Positions 47,580-56,728 of a stretch of 64,000 bases of DNA are shown here, in pieces (the stretch's first letter is position 1; the number at the start of each line of letters is the position of its first letter). A model generated the notes under the pieces. That model did not search any database, had not been told where the DNA came from, and was given only the letters and a program-made list of their open reading frames with translations. The DNA is from Pseudorhizobium flavum. Its GTDB lineage: Bacteria > Pseudomonadota > Alphaproteobacteria > Rhizobiales > Rhizobiaceae. Made by a program: the position numbers and the translations under genes. Location of the stretch: positions 682,001-746,000 of the forward strand of contig NZ_LR723670.1 in assembly GCF_902502825.2 (NCBI RefSeq), given 5' to 3'.

Positions 47580-49418
47580 ATGACACCCAAAGACAAGCCA
47601 AAGCGCGGCGGAGCAAAGTCCTTCGAACGCGCCACGAAACCCGGATCAGCGACGAAAGGCAAGCCCACCGGCAAGGCTGCCTTCTCCGCCAAGGCGGGAC
47701 TGAAGCAGCGGCCCGTGAAGGAAGCCGGCAAGAGCGACAAGCCTGTGGCGAAGCAGCCGGCAGAAGCTGCGACAGCCCCTGTCGATGCCGCTGGATCGAA
47801 GCCGGAGCGAATTTCCAAGATCCTTGCCCGTGCCGGTGTGGCCTCCCGCCGTGACGTCGAGCGCATGATCATGGAAGGCCGGGTGCGGTTGAACGGCACT
47901 GTTCTCGAAACACCGGTAGTTAACGCTACCCTCGAGGATCGCATCGAGGTTGATGGTCAGCCGATCCGCGGCATCGAACGCACCCGGCTGTGGCTCTACC
48001 ACAAGCCCGCCGGACTTGTGACGACCAACTCCGACCCGGAAGGACGCCCGACGGTCTTCGAGTACCTGCCTGAGGACCTGCCGCGGGTCATGTCGATCGG
48101 GCGCCTTGATATCAATACCGAGGGACTGCTGCTGCTGACCAATGATGGTGGCCTCTCGCGTGTGCTGGAACTGCCGACGACCGGTTGGCTGCGTCGCTAT
48201 CGCGTGCGCGCCCATGGTGAGGTAGACCAGGCTGCGCTCGACAAGCTGAAGGAAGGCATTGCCGTCGACGGCGTCCTCTACGGCGCGATCGACGCAACGC
48301 TCGACCGCCAGCAGGGCCATAATGTCTGGATTACCGTCGGATTGCGGGAAGGCAAGAACCGCGAGGTCAAGAACGTCCTCGGCGCGCTCGGCCTCGAGGT
48401 CAACCGGCTGATCCGCATCTCCTACGGGCCTTTCCAACTGGGCGATCTGCCGGAGGGGCAGGTTGTCGAAGTGCGCGGACGGATGCTGCGCGACCAGTTG
48501 GGGCCGCGCCTGATCGAGGAAGCGAAGGCCAACTTCGATGCGCCGATCTACAGCGATCTCGGTGGTAGCGAGGAGCCCGAACCTGTGACGACTCGTGCCG
48601 CGAGCCGGGATGACAGGGAGCGTACCGGCGGATGGTCGCAGGATCGTTCGTCGAAACGGCAGGATTCCAGACGTGACGATCGCCGCGGGAAGCCGGTATC
48701 GCGCGGTGACAAGCGTGACGACGGTGACTTCGGCGAAAAGCCGAAGAAGCGCCCGCCCATGGGGACCTCACGGACCGCGAATGTGTGGATGGCGCCCGGT
48801 GCCCGTCCGACGACGGATGCCAAGGGGAAGAGAACTTCTGCACGGGCTGAGGCGGAAAAGCTGTTCGACAAGCCCAAGCTTCCGAGCGACCGGAGGGTCC
48901 TCGTGAACCGGGCGGAAGAGGACAGCGACTGGATACGCGCTGAATCTCCTGCGCGGGAAAGCAGGGACGGCGACTTTCCTCGCAAGCGACCTGCCGGCGA
49001 TCGACCTGATCGGGGCGAGCGATCCCCGAGGACCGAGCGCCCGTTCGCGGATCGGCTGCGAGGGGAGGGCTCCTTCCGCGAAAAGCCCCGCGGCGACCGC
49101 AAGCCGCGCGAGGAGGGAGAGCGTCCCCGTGGTCGGGGATATTCCGATGACGCCAGGAGTGAGCGCCCCCGCGGCGATCGTCCGTTTGGTGACCGGCCCC
49201 GCGGCCCACGAACCGAGCAAGACCGATCCCGTGGCGACCGGCCACGCGGCAGCAAACCGGGGGGAGATCGACCCTTCGGAGGCAAGCCCGGCGGCGGAAA
49301 ATCCTTCGGCGGCAAGCCATCCGGCGGAAAACCGGGAGGCGGTCGCGGCAAGCCCGGCGGCGGTGGCGGCAGGCCCGGCGGGCGTCCGGCAGGCGGCAAG
49401 CCTCGGACAAGAGGGTAG
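47580..49418 (+). CDS. rluB: RluB/RsuA-family 23S rRNA pseudouridine synthase with long disordered tail
   Basis: Isomerises a uridine in 23S rRNA (U2605 in E. coli for RluB). 612 residues. Order: basic Lys/Ala-rich leader (about 1-75), S4 RNA-binding domain (RISKILARAGVASRRDVERM), and the catalytic domain with GRLDINTEGLLLLTNDG (Asp nucleophile), ending near residue 315. The last ~300 residues are an Arg/Gly/Asp/Pro low-complexity region with RGDRP and GGGK/GGKP repeats. The catalytic assignment is firm; RluB against RluF is by similarity only. The rsmD ATG is 5 bp after the stop. Confidence 0.92.
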   Translation: MTPKDKPKRGGAKSFERATKPGSATKGKPTGKAAFSAKAGLKQRPVKEAGKSDKPVAKQPAEAATAPVDAAGSKPERISKILARAGVASRRDVERMIMEGRVRLNGTVLETPVVNATLEDRIEVDGQPIRGIERTRLWLYHKPAGLVTTNSDPEGRPTVFEYLPEDLPRVMSIGRLDINTEGLLLLTNDGGLSRVLELPTTGWLRRYRVRAHGEVDQAALDKLKEGIAVDGVLYGAIDATLDRQQGHNVWITVGLREGKNREVKNVLGALGLEVNRLIRISYGPFQLGDLPEGQVVEVRGRMLRDQLGPRLIEEAKANFDAPIYSDLGGSEEPEPVTTRAASRDDRERTGGWSQDRSSKRQDSRRDDRRGKPVSRGDKRDDGDFGEKPKKRPPMGTSRTANVWMAPGARPTTDAKGKRTSARAEAEKLFDKPKLPSDRRVLVNRAEEDSDWIRAESPARESRDGDFPRKRPAGDRPDRGERSPRTERPFADRLRGEGSFREKPRGDRKPREEGERPRGRGYSDDARSERPRGDRPFGDRPRGPRTEQDRSRGDRPRGSKPGGDRPFGGKPGGGKSFGGKPSGGKPGGGRGKPGGGGGRPGGRPAGGKPRTRG

Positions 49419-49423
49419 GACAG

Positions 49424-49984
49424 ATGCGCATCGTCGGGGGCGAATTTCGCGGCCGGACGCTGGCCGCGCCGAAATCCAACGACATCCGGCCGACGGTCGA
49501 CCGGACCCGCGAAAGCCTGTTCAACATCATCGGCCACGTCTATCCGGAGGCCCTGAATCAGACCCGGGTCATCGATCTCTTCGCCGGGACAGGGGCAATC
49601 GGCCTCGAGGCGCTTTCCCGCGGCTGCAGACAGGCTCTGTTTGTCGAGAACAGCGTCGAAGGGAGAGGCCTGCTGTGGGAGAATATCGATCACCTCGCGC
49701 TCCACGGGCGCGCCCGTATCCTGAGGCGCGACGCCACGAAGCTCGGGCCGAACGGCACGATCGAGCCGTTTAATCTGCTTTTCGCCGATCCGCCCTATGG
49801 CAGGCGCCTCGGTGAAGCAGCCATGCTGGCGGCCTATTCCGGCGGATGGCTTGCTCCCGGGGCGCTGGCGATCCTTGAGGAGCGCGCCGATGTCGCGCCT
49901 TCCGTGGATCCCGTGTTCAGGCCGCTGGAACAGCGCCTGTTCGGCGACACCCGCATGCACTTCTTTCGCTACCAGCCAGGTTGA
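49424..49984 (+). CDS. rsmD: 16S rRNA (guanine966-N2)-methyltransferase RsmD
   Basis: 186 residues. RIVGGEFRGRTL opens the protein, followed by RPTVDRTRESLFNII, the SAM loop VIDLFAGTGAIGLEALSRG, and the catalytic DPPY motif in LFADPPYGRR. Methylates G966 of 16S rRNA. It follows the rluB-type gene by 5 bp, and the two RNA-modifying enzymes form an operon with the patatin-like gene. Confidence 0.95.
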   Translation: MRIVGGEFRGRTLAAPKSNDIRPTVDRTRESLFNIIGHVYPEALNQTRVIDLFAGTGAIGLEALSRGCRQALFVENSVEGRGLLWENIDHLALHGRARILRRDATKLGPNGTIEPFNLLFADPPYGRRLGEAAMLAAYSGGWLAPGALAILEERADVAPSVDPVFRPLEQRLFGDTRMHFFRYQPG

Positions 49985-49992
49985 AGCTGCCA

Positions 49993-50871
49993 ATGACCAC
50001 CAAGCTTGCCCTTGCCGATGCCAAGGTTGAGAAATCACAGCGAGACCTGACCTTCGCGATCGCCTTCGGCGCCGGCGGCGCTCGCGGACTGGCGCATGCA
50101 CATGTGATCGATGCTCTGGACGAGCTCGGGATACGACCTGTCGCTATCGCAGGTTCCTCGATGGGCGCCATTATGGGGGCGGGGATGGCCGCCGGCATGA
50201 CGGGCAGCGAGATTCGCGCCTACACGCTGGAGACGGTCGGCAACCGAGGAGCGCTCGCCAACAGGCTCTTGAGTCTTGGTCCTTCCTCCATGCGCGGTAC
50301 CGATGGCGGGTTTCGTTTTGGCCAGTTCAACATCGAGCATGTGCTGAAGGCGCTTCTGCCGCAGGCCATTCCGGCAGATTTCCAAGACCTCGGCATTCCC
50401 CTGAAGGTAATCGCCACCGATTACTACGGGCGTTCCGAAGTCGTGCTGGAAGAAGGTTCACTCGGACCGGCGCTCGCCGCGTCTGCCGCGATCCCCGGCA
50501 TCTTCATGCCGGTGACGGTGAACGGCCGCATCATGGTTGATGGCGGAATCTTCAATCCCGTGCCTTACGACCACCTGATGGATCTGGCGGACGTCGTGAT
50601 CGGGGTGGACGTGGTCGGGGCGCCGGAAGGGGACGGCTTATCACCGCCAAGCCGCATGGAGAGCATTTTTGGCGCCAATCAGTTGATGATGCAGTCGACG
50701 ATCTCGTTCCAGTTGAAGCTGCAGCCGCCGCACGTTCTCCTGCGTCCGCCGGTCAACCACTTCCGGGTGATGGATTTCCTCAAGGCGAAGGACATATTCG
50801 ACTACACTCTTCCGGTGAAGGAGGATCTGAAGCGCGCCGTCGATGCAATCCATCTGGCTGCCAGGGCCTAA
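49993..50871 (+). CDS. Patatin-like phospholipase (RssA type)
   Basis: 292-residue acyl hydrolase of the patatin family. The oxyanion motif is GAGGARGLAHAHV, the nucleophile elbow GSSMGAIMG and the catalytic Asp in VDGGIFNPVP. No signal peptide, so cytoplasmic or membrane-associated. ATG 49993 is chosen; the TTG 49981 overlapping rsmD would add four residues. The end overlaps the convergent antiporter gene by 4 bp. Confidence 0.9.
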   Translation: MTTKLALADAKVEKSQRDLTFAIAFGAGGARGLAHAHVIDALDELGIRPVAIAGSSMGAIMGAGMAAGMTGSEIRAYTLETVGNRGALANRLLSLGPSSMRGTDGGFRFGQFNIEHVLKALLPQAIPADFQDLGIPLKVIATDYYGRSEVVLEEGSLGPALAASAAIPGIFMPVTVNGRIMVDGGIFNPVPYDHLMDLADVVIGVDVVGAPEGDGLSPPSRMESIFGANQLMMQSTISFQLKLQPPHVLLRPPVNHFRVMDFLKAKDIFDYTLPVKEDLKRAVDAIHLAARA

Positions 50872-52682
50872 TCGGCAGCTTCCTGCGGCTTGTCCTGCGC
50901 CCTCATCGCGGCCTCCTCATTTGGGGAAGGGTGCTTGGGCTTTATCAGTGGCTCCGGCTTGACCGGGCGGTTGTGCAACATGTGTCTCCCGGCCGCGAGG
51001 CCCTCCGCGGCCTGAAGCAGCAGGCGTTCCTCGTCGCGCTTGCGGATATCGTCTTCAATGGCTTCGGCCTCCGCTGACCCCATCCCCAATGCCTCAAGCG
51101 TCTTACGTCCGAAGATGAGTCCGGAGCCCAGAGTTTCCCGAAGCTCGTATTCCACGCCCCGCTCGCGGAGCGAAAGCGTGTGGATCCGGTCATAGGAGCG
51201 GGCGAACAACCGGACATTGGGGAACTCCGACCGGATAAGATCGACGATCTTGTCGGTGATCTCGCGCTTCTGGGTCAGCACCGCGACGATCTTTGCCTTC
51301 TCGATGCCTGAAGCAAGAAGCACGTCCTTGCGGGTCCCGTCGCCGAAATAGATGCGGAAACCGAACGACGCCGCCTGCCGGATGCGGTCGGCGGAATCGT
51401 CGATCACCGTGACGTCCCGGCCTCCCGCCAGCAGGATCTGCGCCGTGATCTGCCCGAAGCGGGAAAAGCCGATCATCAGGACGTCGGCGCCGGCACCCTG
51501 GAAATCCTCTTCGATTTCCTCACGTTCCACGGTCAGGAGTTTTCGGGACAACGCGGCGCCGAGGGGCGTCAGAGCCATGGACAAGGTCACGATTGCAATC
51601 AGCAGCGACGCTGTGGCCGACGATAGCAGGCCCGCAGCCATTGCGGTCGTGAACAGCACGAACCCAAATTCACCGCCTTGGGGCAGAAGAAAGGCAATCC
51701 GCATCGCATCATTGTGCGGCGATCCCATGAGGCGGCAGAGCCCGTAGATAATGCCGCCCTTGACGATCATGAACACCGGGACCGCAAGCACGATAAAGCC
51801 GATCTGGCTCCACAGCACATGGATATCGAGGGAAAGCCCGACGGCCATGAAGAACAGCGCCAGCAGAAGCCCTCGGAAGGGCTCTATGTCAGCTTCAAGC
51901 TCGTGCCTGTAGGAGGATTCGGCAAGCATCAGGCCGGCAAGAAAAGCGCCCATTGCCATCGACAGCCCCACGGCCTGCATCGCAGCCGCCGAACCCAGCA
52001 CGATCAGCAAGGCCGTCGCGATCATCACTTCGCGCGCTCCCGTTCGGGTAATGACCTGGAACAGCGGCGTGAGGAGGTAGCGACCGGCGATGATCATGAC
52101 TCCGACCGCAGCAACCGCGACTACCAGCCCGGTTAAGGCGGATGGGCCGGTTTCGTCCACGCCTTTCCCCAGGATGCTGACCAGCGCCAGCAGCGGCACG
52201 ATGGCAAGATCTTGAAAGAGAAGGAGTGAGAAGGCCCGTTGCCCGTACTTGCTGTTCAGGTCACCGTTATCGTTCAGGATCTGGACCGCGAAGGCCGTCG
52301 ACGACAGAGAAAGGCCGAAACCGATCACAAGGGCTCCCTGCCAGTCGGCCAGCCCGGCCGCTATCGCAAGCCCCGTGAGCGCCAGGCCGGCGATGATAAC
52401 CTGCGCGGGACCGAGCCCAAATACGTCGGAGCGCATCTGCCAGAGCCGAGAGGGTTTGAGCTCAAGGCCGATCACGAACAGCAGGAAGACGATGCCGAAC
52501 TCGGCGAAATGCAGCACCTCCTCCGCATCGGTGACTTCATGCATGACCGGTCCGATCACGACGCCTGCGGCTAGGTATCCAAGGATTGTACCAAGCCCAA
52601 GCAATCGGAAGATAGGGGCCGCGATCACCGCTCCGGCCAGTAGCACCAGCGTCTGGGTGAAGATTGTGCCACTGCCGCTCAT
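50868..52682 (-). CDS. CPA2 monovalent cation:proton antiporter (KefB/C-like)
   Basis: Inner-membrane K+ or Na+/H+ antiporter. 604 residues: about 12 hydrophobic segments in the first ~390, with family blocks GLGTILGYLAAGVVIGP and FGLSLSSTAFAVQIL, then a RCK (TrkA-N) domain from about 410 (GADVLMIGFSRFGQ) and a charged C-terminal tail. In KefB/C the RCK domain gates the transporter with glutathione or nucleotides. No ancillary KefF/G gene is next to it. The ion is not certain from sequence. Confidence 0.93.
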   Translation of the reverse strand: MSGSGTIFTQTLVLLAGAVIAAPIFRLLGLGTILGYLAAGVVIGPVMHEVTDAEEVLHFAEFGIVFLLFVIGLELKPSRLWQMRSDVFGLGPAQVIIAGLALTGLAIAAGLADWQGALVIGFGLSLSSTAFAVQILNDNGDLNSKYGQRAFSLLLFQDLAIVPLLALVSILGKGVDETGPSALTGLVVAVAAVGVMIIAGRYLLTPLFQVITRTGAREVMIATALLIVLGSAAAMQAVGLSMAMGAFLAGLMLAESSYRHELEADIEPFRGLLLALFFMAVGLSLDIHVLWSQIGFIVLAVPVFMIVKGGIIYGLCRLMGSPHNDAMRIAFLLPQGGEFGFVLFTTAMAAGLLSSATASLLIAIVTLSMALTPLGAALSRKLLTVEREEIEEDFQGAGADVLMIGFSRFGQITAQILLAGGRDVTVIDDSADRIRQAASFGFRIYFGDGTRKDVLLASGIEKAKIVAVLTQKREITDKIVDLIRSEFPNVRLFARSYDRIHTLSLRERGVEYELRETLGSGLIFGRKTLEALGMGSAEAEAIEDDIRKRDEERLLLQAAEGLAAGRHMLHNRPVKPEPLIKPKHPSPNEEAAMRAQDKPQEAAD

Positions 52683-52784
52683 GCAACGCTCGCCTTGATG
52701 GACTGCCGGATCGGAAGAATCACCTTCTACGTCTTGATGCCTTCCTTGCCGCACAATAAATGGTGCCGCAACGAAAGGTACACA

Positions 52785-54131
52785 ATGACCTCCGCAATCG
52801 ACTCCCAGGACCTTCTCTCCCGCGCCAGCCAACTCGTCGATCTTGCCAGGGCGGCCGGTGCCGATCAGGCGGATGTCGTGGTTGTCCGCTCCCGCTCCCG
52901 CTCGGTCAGCGTCAGGCTTGGCAAGGTGGAGGGCACGGAGTCCTCCGAGAGCGACGATTTTTCGCTTAGGGTCTTCGTCGGCAACCGGGTCGCCAGCGTC
53001 TCCGCCAATCCGGGTTTCGACGTCAAGGTACTGGCAGAGCGTGCCGTCGCCATGGCTCGTGTATCGCCCGAAGATCCCTATGCCTGCCTTGCCGACGAAG
53101 CAGACCTGGCAAGAAGCTATCCCGATCTGCAACTGCTTGACGCGACGGACGTGCCGACTGAGGCATTGCGCGAGGCTGCGTTGGAGGCAGAGCAGGCGGC
53201 ACTTGAAGTTTCTGGTGTCACCAACTCCTCTGGTGCAGGCGCCTCCGCAGGTATGGGCGGCCTTGTACTTGCTACGTCTCATGGCTTCTCCGGCAGCTAC
53301 ACGGCCAGCCGGTTCGGGCGCTCGGTGAGCGTCATTGCCGGTGAAGGCACCAAGATGGAGCGCGACTACGATTTCGACAGCCGGCTCTATTTCGCTGATC
53401 TCGACGACCCCCGCGTGATCGGCCGCCGGGCCGGCGAGCGCGCGGTCAAGCGGGTCAATCCGCGCCAGGTGGAAACCGGCAGCAATGTCACCGTCGTGTT
53501 TGACCCGCGTATTGCCCGCGGCTTCGTTGGCCATATCGCCGGCGCGATTAATGGCGCGGCTGTGGCGCGCAAGACGAGCTTCCTGCGTGATCGCATGGGC
53601 CAGCAGGTGCTGAAAACCGGCCTGAACATTACCGACGACCCTCTGGTGGTGCGCGGCTCCTCCTCGCGTCCGTTCGACGGTGAAGGGGTGTCCGGCAAGC
53701 GGCTGGTGATGATCGAGGACGGCGTGCTCAAGCACTGGTTCCTGTCGACATCGACGGGCCGGGAGCTTGGATTGCCCACGAACGGACGCGGCGTGCGCGG
53801 CGGGACATCCGTGACGCCCGCCTCCACGAACCTTGCACTGGAGCCCGGGGAAGTCTCGCCGGAGGAACTGATCCGCAGCGTCGGCAACGGCTTCTATGTG
53901 ACGGAGCTGATCGGTCAGGGCGTCAACATGATCACGGGTGAATACAGCCGGGGCGCAAGTGGGTTCTGGATCGAGAACGGGGAGCTCGCCTATCCGGTCT
54001 CGGAGGTCACGATCGCCTCCAACCTGAAGGACATGTTCATGCGCCTCACGCCTGCCAACGACATCGACCGCAAGTTCGGGATCGCCTCGCCCACCATCGC
54101 CATCGAGGGCATGACACTGGCGGGACGTTGA
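52785..54131 (+). CDS. pmbA: Metalloprotease-related protein TldE/PmbA
   Basis: Partner of TldD in a heterodimeric metalloprotease that degrades unfolded peptides and matures microcins. 448 residues of the U62 family; PmbA/TldE itself lacks the zinc-binding HExxxH, and none is seen here. Recognisable blocks are SRSRSVSVRLGKVEGTES, LGLPTNGRGVRGG and GFYVTELIGQGVN. ATG 52785 follows GAAAGG by six bases. tldD is not in the window. The CysQ-like gene starts 4 bp after it. Confidence 0.93.
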   Translation: MTSAIDSQDLLSRASQLVDLARAAGADQADVVVVRSRSRSVSVRLGKVEGTESSESDDFSLRVFVGNRVASVSANPGFDVKVLAERAVAMARVSPEDPYACLADEADLARSYPDLQLLDATDVPTEALREAALEAEQAALEVSGVTNSSGAGASAGMGGLVLATSHGFSGSYTASRFGRSVSVIAGEGTKMERDYDFDSRLYFADLDDPRVIGRRAGERAVKRVNPRQVETGSNVTVVFDPRIARGFVGHIAGAINGAAVARKTSFLRDRMGQQVLKTGLNITDDPLVVRGSSSRPFDGEGVSGKRLVMIEDGVLKHWFLSTSTGRELGLPTNGRGVRGGTSVTPASTNLALEPGEVSPEELIRSVGNGFYVTELIGQGVNMITGEYSRGASGFWIENGELAYPVSEVTIASNLKDMFMRLTPANDIDRKFGIASPTIAIEGMTLAGR

Positions 54132-54135
54132 TCCG

Positions 54136-54942
54136 ATGGAGAGCGGGCAGCACGATTGGCAGGCCGATCTTGAACTTATCCGTCGGGCCGCCACCGAGGC
54201 TGGCGAGGTGGCGCACTCCTTCTTCGGACGATCCCCCGAGGTCTGGTGGAAGAACGAGGGACGCTCACCTGTCAGCGCTGCCGACTTTGCCGCCAACGAA
54301 CGCCTGGAAAAACTGCTGATTACGGCACGGCCGCACTATGGCTGGCTCTCCGAGGAGACCGACGACGACAATGCGCGGCTTTCCCACGAGACACTGTTCG
54401 TGGTCGATCCGATCGATGGCACGCGTGCCTTCATTGCCGGCGAGCGGACATGGTGCGTGTCCGTCGCGGTCGTTCATCAGGGAAGACCTGTCGCCGGCGT
54501 CCTCGTCGCTCCGGCGCTGGACGAGGAATTCTACGCCTGCCTCGACGGGCCGGCGCTCATGAATGGCGACCTGATATCGGTATCCCATCCGGATCCGTCC
54601 CTGCCGCTCACGCTGGCGATCGCGGAAGACCTGCTGCGCAAGCTTCCAGCCGCGCAGACGCAGGCGGTTCGCCGGGTGCGCCATGTCCCGTCGCTCGCCT
54701 ACCGGCTGGCACTGACGGCCGACGGCAGGATCGACGGGACGATCGTCAAGAAAAACTCCCATGACTGGGATCTGGCGGCAGCAGACATCATTCTCCAGCG
54801 CGCGGGCGGAAAATTGCTCGACAGCGCCGGCCATCCTCTCGTCTACAATCGCGAAAGCGTGAAGCACGGAATGCTCTACGCCGGCGCCGGCCCCGCACTG
54901 GACAAGCTGTCCAGGTTCATGCCAGACGAACCGACCGATTGA
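54136..54942 (+). CDS. Inositol monophosphatase/CysQ-family phosphatase
   Basis: 268 residues, Mg2+-dependent, Li+-sensitive phosphatase fold. Metal-binding motifs are WLSEET, VVDPIDGTRAF and the HDWDLAAADIIL block. The candidates are 3'(2'),5'-bisphosphate nucleotidase (recycling PAP from sulfate assimilation) and inositol-1-phosphatase; the HDWDLAA form is seen in both. It follows pmbA by 4 bp and precedes DUF4170, a layout I recall as common in rhizobia. Confidence 0.9.
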   Translation: MESGQHDWQADLELIRRAATEAGEVAHSFFGRSPEVWWKNEGRSPVSAADFAANERLEKLLITARPHYGWLSEETDDDNARLSHETLFVVDPIDGTRAFIAGERTWCVSVAVVHQGRPVAGVLVAPALDEEFYACLDGPALMNGDLISVSHPDPSLPLTLAIAEDLLRKLPAAQTQAVRRVRHVPSLAYRLALTADGRIDGTIVKKNSHDWDLAAADIILQRAGGKLLDSAGHPLVYNRESVKHGMLYAGAGPALDKLSRFMPDEPTD

Positions 54943-55001
54943 CGTTTTTTCCTGGATGCCTATGAGACATGTCCGGGGGGAATGAACTGAAGGGACTGAC
55001 C

Positions 55002-55241
55002 ATGCCGGAAACCGAAAAGAAGCAACTCCTGCACCTCGTGTTCGGGGGTGAACTGTCCAGCCTTGAGGGCGTACAGTTCAAGGATCTCAGCAATCTCGAC
55101 ATTGTCGGCATCTTTCCCGACTATGCCAGTGCTCTCACCGCATGGCGGTCGAAGGCGCAGCAGACTGTGGATAACGCCGAGATGCGCTACTTCATCGTCC
55201 ACATGCACAAGCTTCTCGAGCCGGAAGCCAAGGGCGCATAA
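55002..55241 (+). CDS. DUF4170 small protein
   Basis: 79 residues, all of it DUF4170-like, with LHLVFGGELSSLEGVQFKDL and YFIVHMHKLLEPE. It is soluble, without signal peptide. ATG 55002 follows GAAGGGA by six bases. Its position just upstream of waaA suggests a link to lipopolysaccharide synthesis, but its function is unknown. Confidence 0.85.
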   Translation: MPETEKKQLLHLVFGGELSSLEGVQFKDLSNLDIVGIFPDYASALTAWRSKAQQTVDNAEMRYFIVHMHKLLEPEAKGA

Positions 55242-55345
55242 GCCTCCAAAGCGAGGGATATCCGGTCGTGGTGGCTGGATGCCACACCCGTTCTGCTTCA
55301 TGGTTCCCCGGCGCTATTTTGACGCATTTGTAACAGAGTAGATGA

Positions 55346-56728
55346 GTGCTGGCCGAGCGGAGGATTTTCCACATCAGCGGACATGAACGGCGATCGAGGA
55401 CCGGCGCGATACGCAGGGGTCTGGCGCGTCTGGCGCTGACCGGCTATCGCGTGGCCGGGATTCTCGTCTATCCGCTCGCTGGCCCATTTCTCGCCTACCG
55501 GAGCTGGAAGGGCAAAGAGGACCGCTTGCGTCGCTCGGAGCGGCTTGGCTATGCGAGCCAACCCCGGCCTCGAGGTCCGCTCGTCTGGGCCCATTCCGCC
55601 AGTGTCGGGGAAACGCTTGCGCTGATCCCATTGCTGCGCGAACTCGGGCGGCGCGACATACACGTGCTCCTGACCACCGGAACGGTGACGTCGGCGGAAC
55701 TGGTCAAGAACCGGTTGGGGGGCCAGGTCATCCACCAGTATGTGCCGCTGGATCTGAAGTTCTCGATGAAGCGGTTCATTTCCTACTGGCGGCCGGATGC
55801 CTGCATCACGGCCGAGTCGGAGATATGGCCGACAACGCTTCTTGAACTTCATCGCCGCAAGATCCCCCAGATCACCGTCAATGCACGCATCTCCGACCGT
55901 TCCTTCGAGCGGTGGCAACGCCACGACACGATTGCGGAAGCCCTTTTCGGAAAGATGTCGCTCGTCGTCGCGCAGTCGGACCTCGATGCGGAGCGGTTTC
56001 GGGATCTGGGCGCGTGGCCGGTCCTGGTCTCCGGCAACCTAAAGGGCGATACGGATCCGCCGCCCTGCGATCCTGCTGCGCTGCAGCGCTATCGTGAGGA
56101 GATCGGCGAGCGCAAGACCTGGGCTGCCATCTCCACCTTCGAGGGCGAGGAGAAGGCCGCCGCCGGCATTCACAAGGCGCTCAAGCCGCGAAATGGGCAG
56201 TTGACGATCATCGTGCCACGCCATCCGGAGCGGTCGGATGCGATCGAGGACATGTTGAAGGCCCAGGGCCTGGTGGTGGCGAGGCGTTCCCGCAATGATC
56301 CGCTCACCCCCGAGACCGACATCTTCCTCGGCGATTCCATGGGCGAGATGGGCCTTTATCTCCGATTGACGGAACTGGCTTTCGTCGGACGGTCACTGAC
56401 CGGGGAGGGCGGGCAAAACCCGCTGGAGCCTGCGATGCTCGGCTGTGCCGTTCTTTCGGGAAGCCATGTCCAGAATTTCCGCGACGCCTACGCCAATCTC
56501 GCCCGCAAGGGTGGCGCCCGGCTGATCCGCGATGTGGAGATGCTGGCAAAGGCGGTCCATTACCTCCTGTCCAATGATGTCGCCCGCCGCAAGATGATCG
56601 ATGCGGGCCAGGAGACCATCAACGAGATGCGTGGGGCTCTTTCGGTGACTGTGAAGGCGCTTGAGCCCTATATCAACCCGCTGACTGTGACGGCCCGGTT
56701 GCAGCCGAAGAGCGCGACCGCCCGATGA
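55346..56728 (+). CDS. waaA: 3-deoxy-D-manno-octulosonic acid (Kdo) transferase WaaA
   Basis: Transfers Kdo from CMP-Kdo to lipid A precursor. 460 residues. After a hydrophobic anchor region (about 30-55), the N-terminal GT-B domain has VWAHSASVGETLALIPLL and LLTTGTVTSAELVKNRL, and the C-terminal domain EGGQNPLEPAMLG. The start is uncertain: GTG 55346 has only a weak upstream signal, and later in-frame starts are possible before residue 40. Its stop overlaps the start of the following HAD gene by 4 bp. Confidence 0.93.
   Translation: MLAERRIFHISGHERRSRTGAIRRGLARLALTGYRVAGILVYPLAGPFLAYRSWKGKEDRLRRSERLGYASQPRPRGPLVWAHSASVGETLALIPLLRELGRRDIHVLLTTGTVTSAELVKNRLGGQVIHQYVPLDLKFSMKRFISYWRPDACITAESEIWPTTLLELHRRKIPQITVNARISDRSFERWQRHDTIAEALFGKMSLVVAQSDLDAERFRDLGAWPVLVSGNLKGDTDPPPCDPAALQRYREEIGERKTWAAISTFEGEEKAAAGIHKALKPRNGQLTIIVPRHPERSDAIEDMLKAQGLVVARRSRNDPLTPETDIFLGDSMGEMGLYLRLTELAFVGRSLTGEGGQNPLEPAMLGCAVLSGSHVQNFRDAYANLARKGGARLIRDVEMLAKAVHYLLSNDVARRKMIDAGQETINEMRGALSVTVKALEPYINPLTVTARLQPKSATAR

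Noticed and set aside
47429..47944. N-terminal extension of tadA
   Set aside because: The extra residues have no homology-like pattern and overlap the divergent rluB-type gene start; ATG 47428 gives the normal TadA length.
48960..49415. Possible CRISPR-like or tandem DNA repeat
   Set aside because: The periodicity follows codons for RGD/GGK repeats with variable third bases and sits in an open frame; there are no regular spacers.
48548..50101. 517-codon minus-strand Pro/Arg-rich frame over the rluB tail
   Set aside because: It is the complement of the Gly/Arg repeats; Pro-rich content is expected from that and is not evidence of a gene.
52683..54296. Upstream extension of the antiporter reading frame (to 1142 codons)
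   Set aside because: The extension is antisense to pmbA and the true antiporter starts at MSGSGTIFTQ (52682), directly before the first membrane helix.
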